DNA of 64,000 nucleotides. Origin: DATMER01 sp031390755 (lineage in GTDB: Bacteria; Acidobacteriota; Thermoanaerobaculia; Multivoradales; UBA5704). Below are positions 23,822-33,499 of this stretch, piece by piece. Where the stretch lies: contig JANMTS010000185.1 in the NCBI GenBank assembly GCA_031390755.1, positions 1-64,000 of the forward strand, in the 5' to 3' direction. Position 1 is the stretch's first letter. Each line of letters opens with the position of its first letter. A program made the translations under genes and the position numbers. Under the pieces are notes generated by a model, which searched no databases, had not been told where the DNA came from, and worked only from the letters and a program-made list of their open reading frames with translations.

Positions 23822-26209
23822 ATGCGCCGCTGGAGATCCATCGGGCTCCTTGTGGGAGCCGTCGCGCTCAGCTTTGCCGGACTGACGCGCCGGCCGCAAT
23901 CCCTCGCTCTTTCGTGGGGCTCGCCAGACCTGGCTCCGGCTTCGTCGATTCCAGCGGTCCGGGAACCCCGCCAGGTGCCGGCACCCGTCGGTCACGTCCA
24001 CGCGCTCAACCTGAAGGAGGGCCGGCTCCTGTACCTCTCTCTCGAACAACAGACCGCCAGCGCCTACAAGCTCTGCCAGATCGATCACCTCCGAGGCTAT
24101 GCGAGGAAGGCGCTGGACTGCTACGACCGGGCCTACCGGGCCTGGGGAACCCTGCACGACCGGTCCAGGCAGGGGATCGTGCGCATCGACCAGGGGACGC
24201 TCTACGCCACCCTGGGGGAGCTGCCGCGGGCCCTGGACTCGTACGCGCAGGCCTTCGACCATCTCCGGGATGCCGACGATCAGGACGGTCGGGTGGCTCG
24301 GAGCGTCGCCCTCACCCAGCTCGGCAACGCCTACTACCGGCTCGACGTTCCCCGGCGCGCGCTGATCCAGTTCCAGGAGGCCCTGGGCCTGGCCATGGAG
24401 ACCGGCGACCGGGAGAGCCAGGCCGTGACCCTGAACGGCATGGGCCTCTCCTGGCAGAAGGGGGGCGAGCTGGACTCGGCGTCGGGCGCCTTCCGGCGGG
24501 CACTCGGCCTCTTCGAATCCCTGGGCGACATCCCCGGACAGGCCACGGTCTGGACCAACCTGGGCTGGCTGAGCCTGGCCCGGAAGGAGACCCTGCAGGC
24601 GCTGACGGCTTTTCAGAAGGCCCTGGAGCTTTCCGGCGCCTCCGGCAACCGGGCGGCGCTGGCCGCGTCCTACGCCGGCATGGCCCGCGCCGAGCTGGCG
24701 AGGGGTAACCGGATCTCCGCCCGCGACCGCGTCGAGAGCGCTCTCTGCGTGGCCGAATCCCTCCGCTCCGACACCGGCCAGGACTTCGACTCCCCCTCCC
24801 GCCTCACCGACGGCGGCTTCATGGTCGACCTCCTCAAGGCCTCCTTCCAGGCGTCGCGGCAGGAGGACTACGAGCTCCTGATCGACCTCCTCATGCAGAG
24901 CGGAGAGACCGCCGCGGCCCTGGAGGCCAACGAGCGGTCCCGCGCCAGGAGCCTCGCCGACAATCTCGAGGGGATCAGTCTTGAGGGGATCCATCTCGAG
25001 GGGATCGGGGCCGGGACGCTCACCCTGGAGGAGATCCAGACCTCTGTGCTGGACGAGGAATCCATCCTCCTGGAGTACGCGTTGGGCGAGGAGCGGAGCT
25101 TCCTCTGGTGGGTCACCCCGGACGACTACGGCCATGTCGAGCTGCCCGGCCGCGGAGCCCTGCGGGAGGCGGCGCGCAGGCTTCTGGCCGCCATGAAGCG
25201 GAGCCACGTTCCGGGCGGGCTTTCGAGAGCGGGGCGGCAGGCCGCCGAGCTGTCCGTCCTGCTTCTGGGGCCCGTGGCGGAACGGATCCGGGGAAAGCGC
25301 TGGCTGCTGATCGTGGCGCCGGACATCCTTCATTCGGTCCCCTTCGAAGCCCTGCCCGATCCCTCGGGGGAGGATGAAGGACAGGCCTGGCCGGACCCGC
25401 TGATCGCCAGCAGCGCCGTCGTGCGGATCCCTTCCGCGTCCGTGCTGAGGCACCTTTGGGACCGCAGGAAGCGCCGGCCGTCTCCAAGTCTGCTGCTGGC
25501 GGCGATGGGAGATCCGGTCTCCAGCGATTCGGACGACCGGCTGCCCAAGGGAGCGGTGCCTTTCGGCGACGGCGAGGGAAGGCTGCCCCGGCTCCCGGAC
25601 GCCGGCCGCGAGGTCGCGGACATGCTGCGGCTCGTCCTCGCCGCCGATCCGGAGGCGGAGGTGGTGTCCGCGACCGGCTTCGAAGCGAGCCGCGACACGG
25701 TCCTGAGGGGCTGGAACGACGCGCTGGGGAGCTCGTCGGTCGCCCATCTGGCCGCGCACGGGCTGCTCGACGCGGAGCGCCCGGAGCGGTCGGCGCTCCT
25801 GCTCTCCCGGTTCGACCGCCAGGGGCGGCATCGGGAGGGAAGGCTCACGGCCGAGGACATTCGCGGCCTCCGCCTGTCGAACGACCTCGTCGTGCTGAGC
25901 GCCTGCCAGACGGCTCTCGGGCGGGAGTTGCGGGGCGAGGCGCCGATGGGGTTGACGCACGCCTTTCTCTCGGCGGGTGCGTCCGGTGTGATCGTGAGCC
26001 TCTGGAGCGTGGACGACCGGGCGACGGCCGTCCTCATGGAGCGTTTCTACACCGGACTCTTCGTCGACGGCCTGCCGCCGGCGGAGGCGCTGCGGCAGGC
26101 CCAACTCGCCCTCTGGCGCGACCCGCGCTGGAGCGCACCCTTCTACTGGGCCGGCTTCGTGATGGAGGGCGACGGCCTCAACAAGATACGCTCCGGCGGG
26201 TCTCCCTGA
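23822..26209 (+). CDS. TPR-CHAT protein (caspase-like peptidase domain)
   Basis: The 795-residue protein has an N-terminal hydrophobic segment (about residues 8-22), TPR repeats (about 90-320) and a C-terminal CHAT domain. The caspase-type His-Cys dyad is visible: His in SVAHLAAHGLLD and Cys in VVLSACQTALG; SLWSVDDRAT follows as usual. CHAT proteases are known from defence and signalling (for example with gasdermin or type III-E CRISPR), but none of those partners is here. Context with a sigma factor and a zinc-finger protein suggests regulated proteolysis. The ATG at 23822 follows a 79-nt gap. Confidence 0.9.
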   Translation: MRRWRSIGLLVGAVALSFAGLTRRPQSLALSWGSPDLAPASSIPAVREPRQVPAPVGHVHALNLKEGRLLYLSLEQQTASAYKLCQIDHLRGYARKALDCYDRAYRAWGTLHDRSRQGIVRIDQGTLYATLGELPRALDSYAQAFDHLRDADDQDGRVARSVALTQLGNAYYRLDVPRRALIQFQEALGLAMETGDRESQAVTLNGMGLSWQKGGELDSASGAFRRALGLFESLGDIPGQATVWTNLGWLSLARKETLQALTAFQKALELSGASGNRAALAASYAGMARAELARGNRISARDRVESALCVAESLRSDTGQDFDSPSRLTDGGFMVDLLKASFQASRQEDYELLIDLLMQSGETAAALEANERSRARSLADNLEGISLEGIHLEGIGAGTLTLEEIQTSVLDEESILLEYALGEERSFLWWVTPDDYGHVELPGRGALREAARRLLAAMKRSHVPGGLSRAGRQAAELSVLLLGPVAERIRGKRWLLIVAPDILHSVPFEALPDPSGEDEGQAWPDPLIASSAVVRIPSASVLRHLWDRRKRRPSPSLLLAAMGDPVSSDSDDRLPKGAVPFGDGEGRLPRLPDAGREVADMLRLVLAADPEAEVVSATGFEASRDTVLRGWNDALGSSSVAHLAAHGLLDAERPERSALLLSRFDRQGRHREGRLTAEDIRGLRLSNDLVVLSACQTALGRELRGEAPMGLTHAFLSAGASGVIVSLWSVDDRATAVLMERFYTGLFVDGLPPAEALRQAQLALWRDPRWSAPFYWAGFVMEGDGLNKIRSGGSP

Positions 26210-26522
26210 GCCTGAGGCCGGCGGAGGAGGCCGCCCGATTCTCGGCCGGCTCGGCCGGCTCGGCCAGCGTCCCGGCTCCGCGGTTCGTTCCTTCGAGCAG
26301 GACGCCACGAGCAGGAACAAGCCCAGGGAGTTGCCGAAGCCCCCCCAGCACCCGCCGGGTTCGCCGCGCAAGGGACGGTGGCGCGCCGATGCGGACGATG
26401 CGGGCGATGCGGGCGATGCGGGCGATGTTGAGGTCAAGCCGGTCAACCCTCCCGCGGTGGGCGGCGGACCGCTCGGCGTCAGCTCTATACCTGCGGGGTG
26501 AGTTCAGTCGTAGTATCGACGC
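26210..26522. other. 313-bp intergenic stretch with short tandem repeats
   Basis: No convincing gene. It contains three copies of a 9-bp TCGGCCGGC unit (26242-26265) and four copies of a 9-bp GATGCGGGC unit (26388-26427). Both strands have open frames here, but they are low in complexity. A promoter for the downstream permease gene should lie near its 3' end. Confidence 0.5.
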
Positions 26523-28973
26523 ATGCGAACCTACCTTCAAGATGTCCGGTATTCCTGCCGGCTTCTGCTCCAGCGTCCCGGGTTTACGGCGGTCCTCGTC
26601 CTGACCCTGGGAATCGGGATCGGGGCGACCACGGCGATCTTCGGAGTCGTTCATGCCGCTCTTCTGCGGCCGCTTCCCTATTCGGATCCCGACCGGCTGA
26701 TGGTGTCGCAGTCGTGGCGAGGCCCCAATCAACTCGGCGTCTCCTGGCTCGACTACGCCGATTGGAAGGAAAGAACGAAATCCTTCGAAGAGCTGGTCTG
26801 CTACTTCGAGTCCGAGGTTCACGTCGCCTTCAAGGACGGCGGCGGTGAGAAGCTGGGCGCGAGCACGGCCACCCGAAACCTTTTCGGTGCGTTGCGCGTC
26901 GAGCCTTTGCTCGGACGGGTTTTTCTTCCCCAGGAAGCGATGCCCGGAGCCGCGCCGGTGGCGATCCTGAGCCACGATCTCTGGTCGAAACACTTCGGCT
27001 CCGATCCGAAGATCCTCGGCCGGCAGGTTCTGGTCGAAGGGGGGAGCCACGTCGTCGTGGGAGTGATGCCTCCCGGGTTCAAATTTCCGAGCAAGTCGGA
27101 CCTCTGGACGCCGCTGGAGCCCCTCGAAGGAGGCAACCCGCGCAGCCTGCGGGGGCTCAACGTGTTCGGCCGCCTGAAGCCGGATGGTTCCCTCAAGCAG
27201 GCGCGCGAGCAGGCGAAGGCCGACATGGACCGGCTCGCGGGCCAGCTGGCCGCCGAATACCCGGAGAGCAACGAGGGCGTGAGGATGTCGCTCATCCCCC
27301 TCTCCGAATTCTGGGTCAAGGATCTGCGCCCTTCCGTGCTGCTTCTCCTGGGCGCCTGCTGCTTCCTCCTGCTGATCGCCTGCTCCAACGTGGCCAACCT
27401 CCTCCTGGCGCGGGCGACCTCGCGGCAGCGGGAGATGTCCGTGCGCACCGCGCTCGGAGCCAGCCGCTCGCGGATCGTGCGCCAGCTGCTCACCGAGAGC
27501 GTCGTCCTCTCCCTCTTCGGCGGTCTGGCCGGCCTGCTGATCGCGTCCTGGGGGACGCAGGTTCTGGCGCGGGTGATCGCCGACTCCCGGTCGCTGCAGG
27601 TGCCGTACTGGGTCGACCTCGGCCTCGACGGCACCGTCCTGGCCTTCGCCGTCGGAGTCTCGGTGCTCGTGGGCCTGCTGTTCGGCCTGGCTCCGGCGCT
27701 GCCCGCGGTCCGGGTCAACCTGCTGGAGAACCTCAAGGAAGGGACCCGCGGATCGACGGGTGGGAAGAGCGGCCGTCTGCGGCACCTGTTCGCGGTGGCC
27801 GAGGTCGCCCTCGCCCTGACCCTTCTCGTCGGCGCGGGCCTGCTCGGCAAGAGCCTCGTGCAGCTCTGGCAGGTCGATCCGGGTTTCAGCCCCGACCGGC
27901 TGCTGACCCTGAAGGTCCGGCTGCCCTTCTACGATGCGACGGACCGCCCCGGCCGGGCCGCCCTCTTCCAGGAGGTCCATCGCCGGCTGGAGGCGCTGCC
28001 GGGCGTGGTCGCCGCGGGCGCCAACTCCAGTCTCCCGCTGACCGGGGAAGAGGTCTGGACCCGCCTCGATTTCGCGGCCGAGGGCCAGTCGCAGGAGCAG
28101 ATTGACCTCAACCCGCAGACCAACCTGCAGCGGATCAGCCCCTCCTACTTCCAGGCCATGAAGATCCCCCTGCTCCAGGGCCGGTTCTTCGACAACCGGA
28201 CCACCGTGCCCGGCGCGCCGAAGGAGGTCATCGTCAACAAGGGGCTCGCCGAGCTCCTCTGGCCCGGACAGAACCCGCTGGGCAGGCGACTCAACCTCGG
28301 CAAGCGCACCCTGGCGGCCGAGGAGAAGGCCTGGTCGACGGTGGTCGGCGTGGTGGGCGACGTCAAGCACCGGGCCGTCAGCAGCGACACGGACCTGGAC
28401 GTCTACGTCTCCTTCTTCCAGTCCCCGTCCTTCGACGCGCTCACGCTCGTGATGCGGACCCGCGGCGAGCCGACCGGAATCGCCGCGGCCGCCAGGTCGG
28501 CGGTGAGCTCGGTCTCGCCGGAGCTGCTCGTGGAGGATGTCCAGACCATGGAGCAGATCGTCGACAAGTCCCTCTGGCACGCCCGGCTCTGGGGCCTCCT
28601 CTTCGGAACCTTCTCCGTCGTGGCCCTGCTGCTGGCCGCGGTCGGCATCTACGGCGTGATGTCCTACAACGTGAGCCAGCGCACGCGGGAGATCGGCCTG
28701 CGCGCAGCCCTGGGGGCCGACCCCAGGGCCGTGGCCCGGCTCATCCTCGGGCAGGGCCTGAAGATGGCGGGCGTCGGCATCGCCCTCGGCCTGCTCGGAG
28801 CGCTCACCCTGAGCCGCTTCCTGTCCAGCCTGCTCTATCAGGTGAATGCTCTTGATCCGGCTACCTATCTGGTGAATGCGCTCGCACTGGGTCTCATCGC
28901 GGCGGTCGCTACCTGGATTCCGATGAACCGGGCCTTGCGGATCGATCCGGTCATCGCCCTGAAAAACGAGTAG
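26523..28973 (+). CDS. ADOP/MacB-type ABC transporter permease
   Basis: An 816-residue membrane protein with two FtsX-like permease units and two MacB-type periplasmic domains. The N-terminus (LQDVRYSCRLLLQRPGFTAV) and GIGIGATTAIFGVVHAALLRPLPY are typical of the Acidobacterial Duplicated Orphan Permease family. Membrane helices lie near 20-45, 275-295, 325-350, 370-395, and again near 425-445 and 690-810. PTREIGLRAALGA-like sequence (TREIGLRAALGADPR) marks the second unit. No ATPase is adjacent, as is common for the family. The substrate is unknown. Confidence 0.9.
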   Translation: MRTYLQDVRYSCRLLLQRPGFTAVLVLTLGIGIGATTAIFGVVHAALLRPLPYSDPDRLMVSQSWRGPNQLGVSWLDYADWKERTKSFEELVCYFESEVHVAFKDGGGEKLGASTATRNLFGALRVEPLLGRVFLPQEAMPGAAPVAILSHDLWSKHFGSDPKILGRQVLVEGGSHVVVGVMPPGFKFPSKSDLWTPLEPLEGGNPRSLRGLNVFGRLKPDGSLKQAREQAKADMDRLAGQLAAEYPESNEGVRMSLIPLSEFWVKDLRPSVLLLLGACCFLLLIACSNVANLLLARATSRQREMSVRTALGASRSRIVRQLLTESVVLSLFGGLAGLLIASWGTQVLARVIADSRSLQVPYWVDLGLDGTVLAFAVGVSVLVGLLFGLAPALPAVRVNLLENLKEGTRGSTGGKSGRLRHLFAVAEVALALTLLVGAGLLGKSLVQLWQVDPGFSPDRLLTLKVRLPFYDATDRPGRAALFQEVHRRLEALPGVVAAGANSSLPLTGEEVWTRLDFAAEGQSQEQIDLNPQTNLQRISPSYFQAMKIPLLQGRFFDNRTTVPGAPKEVIVNKGLAELLWPGQNPLGRRLNLGKRTLAAEEKAWSTVVGVVGDVKHRAVSSDTDLDVYVSFFQSPSFDALTLVMRTRGEPTGIAAAARSAVSSVSPELLVEDVQTMEQIVDKSLWHARLWGLLFGTFSVVALLLAAVGIYGVMSYNVSQRTREIGLRAALGADPRAVARLILGQGLKMAGVGIALGLLGALTLSRFLSSLLYQVNALDPATYLVNALALGLIAAVATWIPMNRALRIDPVIALKNE

Positions 28974-29020
28974 CCCGACCACCGACCGTTGATTTCAGCG
29001 GCGCGCGCACGCCGCGTTCT

Positions 29021-29203
29021 TTCCCTCGATCCGGCGAGATGCCGACTCGGGGGAAAGCTCCCTTCCCTCCATCCGGCAAGACGCCGACTCCGGGGAAAGC
29101 TCCTTTCCCTCCAGCCGGCAAGACGCCGGCTCCGGGGAAAGCCGCGTTCCCTGCGTCCGGCAAGGCGCCGACTCCGGGGAAAGCCACGTTCCCTGCGTCC
29201 GGC
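29021..29203. repeat. Tandem array of four 42-bp units plus a partial unit
   Basis: Units begin at 29021, 29063, 29105 and 29147, with a 15-bp remnant at 29189. Each contains nested complementary arms (TTTCCC with GGGAAA, CCGGC with GCCGG), so each can form a hairpin. Because 42 is divisible by three the array is open in several frames, and on the plus strand would encode SGK and PGK repeats. It lies between two converging genes. A role in transcript ending or mRNA 3' protection is possible; translation is doubtful. Confidence 0.85.
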
Positions 29204-29277
29204 GTGGAGCTGGATCTAGACGGGCCGGTCGAGAAGGACCGTGCGCGTATGCGGAGCCATCATTCCCTTCGCCGTAA

Positions 29278-31059
29278 TCATTGCGGCTGAATCCTATCCG
29301 ATCCCGCGCTCGCCCCCAGCCGCGAGCGGCTCGCCGACTCGGCCAGCGCCCGGTCCATGGACTGGTAGACGGCAATCTGGTCCCGGCGCTTGTGGACTCC
29401 CGAGCGGGCCAGAACCTTCAGGGGCTGGCGCTGCACGCCCGAGAGCACCACGTAGATTCCCATCTTCTGGAGCCGCTCGACCGCCGCCTCCAGGCTGACG
29501 AGGCCGGTGGCATCCATCACCGGCACGGCGGAGAGATCCAGCAGGACGACGCTGATTCCGGAGGGGACGCGCTGGAGCGCGCTCATCGCCTTCTGCGCGG
29601 CTCCGAAGAAGAGCGGGCCCGCGACCTCGTAGACCAGCACGTCCTTGGGCAGGCCCTTCGCCAGGGGGTGCTGATCCACCAGCCGGACCTCCGAGACCTC
29701 CGCCATCCTCTTCATGAAGAGGAGCGCCGCCAGAACCACTCCGACGGTCACCGACACCACCATGTCGAAGACGACCGTCAGTCCGAAGCACAGCAGCAGG
29801 ACGACGACGTCGCTTCTCGGCGCCACCCGCAGGGCGTGGGCGAAGTGCTTGATCTCGCTCATGTTCCACGCGACCAGCAGGAGCAACGCGGCGAGCGAGG
29901 CCATCGGCAGGTAGCCCAGGACCGGCGCCAGGAGGAGCACCGACAGCAGCACGAACGCGGAATGGAAGAGCGCGGCGAAGGGCGAGCGGGCTCCCGCCCG
30001 GATGTTCGTGGCCGTGCGCGCCAGGGCTCCGGTGGCCGCGATCCCGCCGAAGAACGGCGCGATCAGGTTGCCCGTGCCCTGGGCCATCAGCTCGGCGTCC
30101 GGATCGTGGCTGCCGCCGGTCATGCCGTCCGCCACCACCGCGGACAGGAGCGACTCGATCGCTCCCAGCATGGCGATGGCGAACGCTGACGGCAGCAGCG
30201 CCCGCAGCAGCGGGAACGACAGGCCGAGCGGCTGGCCGTCCGCTCCGGGGAGGTTCCACGGCAGGACCGGCAGGGGCGGAAGCTGGGGGATGCCTGCCAG
30301 GATCTGCCCGCCGATCTCGTAGCTGAAGCGGCTGCGGATGGTGGCCACCTCGAAGCCGGGAATCAGATGGGTGGCGAGGGCGGCGGCGGCTCCGGCCACG
30401 CTCAGGGCCACGAGCGGCGCCGGAATCGACTTGACCAGCCGCGGCCAGAGGAGGAGGACGGCCAGGGTGAACGCCCCCACGGCTAGGTCGGCCCAGCGGA
30501 ACGTCGGCACGGCCCGGGCCAGGACGGCCACCCGCTCCAGGTAGGTCTCCGGCATCGCCGAGACCTGAAGACCGAGAAAATCCTTGAGCTGGAGGGTGGC
30601 GATCACCACCGCAATGCCCGCCGTGAATCCGGTCGTCACCGGATAGGGCACGAACTGGATGAGACCGCCGAGGCGGAGCACGCCCATGAGGATCAGCATG
30701 CACCCGGCCATGAGCGTGGCCAGGACGAGGCCGCCCACGCCGAACTTGGCCGAGATGGGCGCGAGGATCACCACGAAAGCCGCGGTCGGCCCCGACACCT
30801 GGACGTTCGATCCTCCCAGGGCGGCGGTCACGGCGCCGGCGACGATGGCGGTGTAGAGGCCGTACTGCGGCGCCACGCCCGAGGCCACGGCGAGCGCCAT
30901 GGAGAGCGGCAGGGCCACGATGCCCACCACGATGCCGGCAAGGAGGTCGGCTCTCAGGCTCTCCCGGCCGTAGCCCCGGCGCAGCGTGGTGCGCAGGGCG
31001 ACGGCGGGACGCAGCGGCAGGCGGGACGGGCCGAGAAGATCCTCGTAGCGCCTGGGCAT
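29278..31059 (-). CDS. SulP-family anion transporter with STAS domain
   Basis: The 593-residue protein has 10-12 membrane helices. RADLLAGIVVGIVALPLSMA and GLYTAIVAGAVTAALGGSNV near the N-terminus are SulP signatures. A cytoplasmic STAS domain follows (about residues 440-560; SGISVVLLDLSAVPVMDATG). It likely carries sulfate, bicarbonate or another anion, probably with H+ or Na+. It has no carbonic anhydrase fusion. The RNA methyltransferase gene ends 13 nt upstream, so the two may be co-transcribed. Confidence 0.92.
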   Translation of the reverse strand: MPRRYEDLLGPSRLPLRPAVALRTTLRRGYGRESLRADLLAGIVVGIVALPLSMALAVASGVAPQYGLYTAIVAGAVTAALGGSNVQVSGPTAAFVVILAPISAKFGVGGLVLATLMAGCMLILMGVLRLGGLIQFVPYPVTTGFTAGIAVVIATLQLKDFLGLQVSAMPETYLERVAVLARAVPTFRWADLAVGAFTLAVLLLWPRLVKSIPAPLVALSVAGAAAALATHLIPGFEVATIRSRFSYEIGGQILAGIPQLPPLPVLPWNLPGADGQPLGLSFPLLRALLPSAFAIAMLGAIESLLSAVVADGMTGGSHDPDAELMAQGTGNLIAPFFGGIAATGALARTATNIRAGARSPFAALFHSAFVLLSVLLLAPVLGYLPMASLAALLLLVAWNMSEIKHFAHALRVAPRSDVVVLLLCFGLTVVFDMVVSVTVGVVLAALLFMKRMAEVSEVRLVDQHPLAKGLPKDVLVYEVAGPLFFGAAQKAMSALQRVPSGISVVLLDLSAVPVMDATGLVSLEAAVERLQKMGIYVVLSGVQRQPLKVLARSGVHKRRDQIAVYQSMDRALAESASRSRLGASAGSDRIQPQ

Positions 31060-31072
31060 GGGAGGCTCCGGG

Positions 31073-32521
31073 TTACGGTTCGAGCGCCATCTGGACGATG
31101 GCTTCCATGTGGCCGGTCTGCGGGAAGAGGTCGACCAGGGTCACGTTTTCGATGCGGTAGGCCCGGCCGAGAAGCCGCAGATCGCGCGCAAGGGTCGCCG
31201 GGTGGCAGGAGACATAGGTCAGCCGCTTCGGCCGTCGTTCCATGAGCGCGCGCGGCACGGCCGGCGACAGGCCGCTGCGCGGCGGGTCCACCACGACGCG
31301 GTCGACGCCCTCGGGCAGCTCGTGGATCCAGGCCTCGACGACGCGGGCCACGATCTCGACGTTCGGCAGCTTGTTGCGCCGCGCGTTCATGCGGGCGTAG
31401 CGGGCGGAGACCGTGTCCCCTTCGACCGTCACCACCTTGCGGTAGCGCTGCGCCAGGGGGAGCGTGAACAGACCCACGCCGCCGTAGAGATCGTAGGCCA
31501 GGTCGCCCTGCCACTCCCCCACCACCCTCTCGACGAGCCTGGAGAGCAGGCCCCGGTGCCCCTGGAAGAAGGAGCGGGCGTCGTAGAAGTAGGACAGCTC
31601 GCCCACCTGGAGGGAGACCTCGCCGTGCGGCAGGCCCTCAATGGTGGGCGAGACGGTGACGCCGTCGTCGCCGACCGCCAGGTCGATCCGGTTCGGGCTG
31701 CCGGGACCGAGGCGGGGCGCCAGGGACTGCAGCAGCTCGTTGAGCTCGGGGACCAGGAGGGCGCAGTGCGAGACGGACACGAGATCCTTCGTGCCGCGGG
31801 CGTAGTAGCCCACGCGCACGCCGCCGGCCACCCGATCGATCTCGGTGTGGACCTGCGTGCGGAGCCGGTAACCCCAGGGCTCGCCGGTCAGGATCTCCGT
31901 GTCTCCGGCAAGGCTGACGCCGCCGATCCTCTGGAGCGTCTCGCTCACGGCGCCGGCCTTGAGCAGCGGCTGGACGTCGTCGTGGATGTGCTGGAGATCG
32001 CAGATGCCGGTCGCGGACAGCTCGGGGTAGGGATCGGGACGCCGCGAAGGACCGGGCTCCAGGATCTCCAGGATCTCGGCGCGGCCGTAGTCCGGCCGGC
32101 GGTCGTTGACCAGAACGCGGAGCAGATCTCCCGGCGCGGAGCGGGGGACGAAGATGGGGATGCCTTCCCAGCGGGCGAGGCCGTCGCCGCCGGCCACGAG
32201 CTTGTCGATGCGGACTTCCAGCTCCTCGACGCCCATGAGACGCATGCCGGGCGAGGCCGGAGACGCCGACGGAGCGGACGCAGTTGACGACGCGGGCGCG
32301 GCGGGAGCTTCGGCTGCCGGGGCCTCCTCCTCGGGTCCCCGGCGGAACGCGGGACGCCGGGGGCTCACCGGGCGCTCCCGGTCCTGGAACTTCCGCCGGT
32401 GGACCGGGGCGCCGTCGCCCTTGTCGTGAGGACGGCCCTGCCATGGCCGGCCGTCGCGCCCGGGCCTCCGCGGTCCTTGACCGCGGCCACCGCCGCCGCC
32501 CTGTGGGGGTCTCGCTCTCAT
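31073..32521 (-). CDS. RNA m5U methyltransferase (RumA/TrmA family)
   Basis: A 482-residue enzyme with a basic, Gly/Arg-rich N-terminal extension of about 90 residues, a TRAM domain (about 95-155), and a SAM-dependent methyltransferase domain. YDLYGGVGLFTLPLA binds SAM. DPPRSGL, the catalytic Cys in TYVSCHPATLARD, and LFPQTGHMEAI are family motifs. It lacks the full Fe-S cysteine set of E. coli RlmD, so the exact target (23S rRNA U747/U1939 or other) is open. An internal ATG before MRLMGVEELEV could be an alternative start. Confidence 0.88.
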   Translation of the reverse strand: MRARPPQGGGGGRGQGPRRPGRDGRPWQGRPHDKGDGAPVHRRKFQDRERPVSPRRPAFRRGPEEEAPAAEAPAAPASSTASAPSASPASPGMRLMGVEELEVRIDKLVAGGDGLARWEGIPIFVPRSAPGDLLRVLVNDRRPDYGRAEILEILEPGPSRRPDPYPELSATGICDLQHIHDDVQPLLKAGAVSETLQRIGGVSLAGDTEILTGEPWGYRLRTQVHTEIDRVAGGVRVGYYARGTKDLVSVSHCALLVPELNELLQSLAPRLGPGSPNRIDLAVGDDGVTVSPTIEGLPHGEVSLQVGELSYFYDARSFFQGHRGLLSRLVERVVGEWQGDLAYDLYGGVGLFTLPLAQRYRKVVTVEGDTVSARYARMNARRNKLPNVEIVARVVEAWIHELPEGVDRVVVDPPRSGLSPAVPRALMERRPKRLTYVSCHPATLARDLRLLGRAYRIENVTLVDLFPQTGHMEAIVQMALEP

Positions 32522-32584
32522 GTCGATCTCAGTCTCCCTCTTCCTCTTGCCTCGTCTTCTCGCCTCGTCTGGCCGCCGGCCGCC

Positions 32585-33427
32585 TCAGTCCTCGGCTTCC
32601 ACCAGCAGATGAACCCGCGGCGCCAGCTCGGGCATCCGGCGCTCGACCTCGGCGCGGAGCTGGGCCACGCTGTGGCGGCGCGACAGGTGGTGCAGGACCA
32701 GCGCCTGGTTGCGGAACCGGTCCGCCTGCGCGGCGATGTCCCCGATGTGGAGGTGCTTGAAGCGCTCCCCCTTGTCGCGGTGCTCCTCGCCCAGGAAGGT
32801 GCATTCGAGCATCAGAACCTTGCTGTCAAAGATCCGGGGCTCCAGGTCGAACACGGCCGGGCTGGTGTCGCCGCAGTAGGTGAGCGCGACCTCCTCGACC
32901 TGCTCCGAGGGATCGACACCCTGCCTGCGCAAGGCGATCAGCTCCTCCGGGGGGAGACCGGCGTACTCCGGAGCCAGCCGGCGCCGGCCGCGGAACAGGT
33001 GGTATCCCAACGAAGGGACCACATGGTCGACCGTGAACGCCTGCATGGCCAGATCCTTCCCCACCGACACCCGGTCTCCCGCCTTCATAGGAATGATGTC
33101 ATACCGATAGTGGGTGCGCTCCAGGCGCTCGGCCGCGGTCACCAGCAGCCGTAGATCCTCGGCCGTCTCCTCGGGACAGAACACCCGCGTGTGCTCGGCG
33201 TGGTGGAGCGAGCGCTGGGACAGCACATAGGGAAGGCCGAGCGCGTGATCGAGATGGCCGTGGCTCAGGAAAACGTCGTTCGCACCGGCGAGCTGCATCG
33301 CTCCCCGGCCGGTGTCCAGGGCGAGGCCCGGAGGATGGACGCGGAACCAGCTCTCGTCGCCGGCGCGGGAGCCGCCTTCGATCGTCAGGTCGCCGATGCG
33401 CAGCTCGATGGGTCGTACGTGAGGCAT
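32585..33427 (-). CDS. Ribonuclease Z-like metallo-beta-lactamase protein
   Basis: The 280-residue protein has the zinc motif SHGHLDHALGLP (HxHxDH, about residues 55-60), TYCGDTSPAVF, and LHIGDIAAQA with a late LHHLSRRHS. These fit the tRNase Z / arylsulfatase-like branch, which processes tRNA 3' ends or cleaves phosphodiesters. The distinction from other MBL hydrolases is not certain. It lies 63 nt before the methyltransferase gene on the same strand. Confidence 0.8.
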   Translation of the reverse strand: MPHVRPIELRIGDLTIEGGSRAGDESWFRVHPPGLALDTGRGAMQLAGANDVFLSHGHLDHALGLPYVLSQRSLHHAEHTRVFCPEETAEDLRLLVTAAERLERTHYRYDIIPMKAGDRVSVGKDLAMQAFTVDHVVPSLGYHLFRGRRRLAPEYAGLPPEELIALRRQGVDPSEQVEEVALTYCGDTSPAVFDLEPRIFDSKVLMLECTFLGEEHRDKGERFKHLHIGDIAAQADRFRNQALVLHHLSRRHSVAQLRAEVERRMPELAPRVHLLVEAED

Positions 33428-33499
33428 GTCGAAGAGAGGCGCGCCCCGCCAGGAATGGGGTTGACCCCCAATCGCCGCCGGGGCGCTGCAACTGCGGGC

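Noticed and set aside
23258..26446. A 1062-codon minus-strand frame opposite the sigma/CHAT cluster
   Set aside because: Low-complexity composition and complete overlap with three genes that have clear motifs on the plus strand.
28973..29280. CRISPR array
   Set aside because: The repeats are contiguous without spacers and no cas genes are nearby.
29039..29290. Repeat protein encoded by the 42-bp array (SGK/PGK repeats)
   Set aside because: No ribosome binding site, no signal peptide, and both strands are open because the unit length is a multiple of three.
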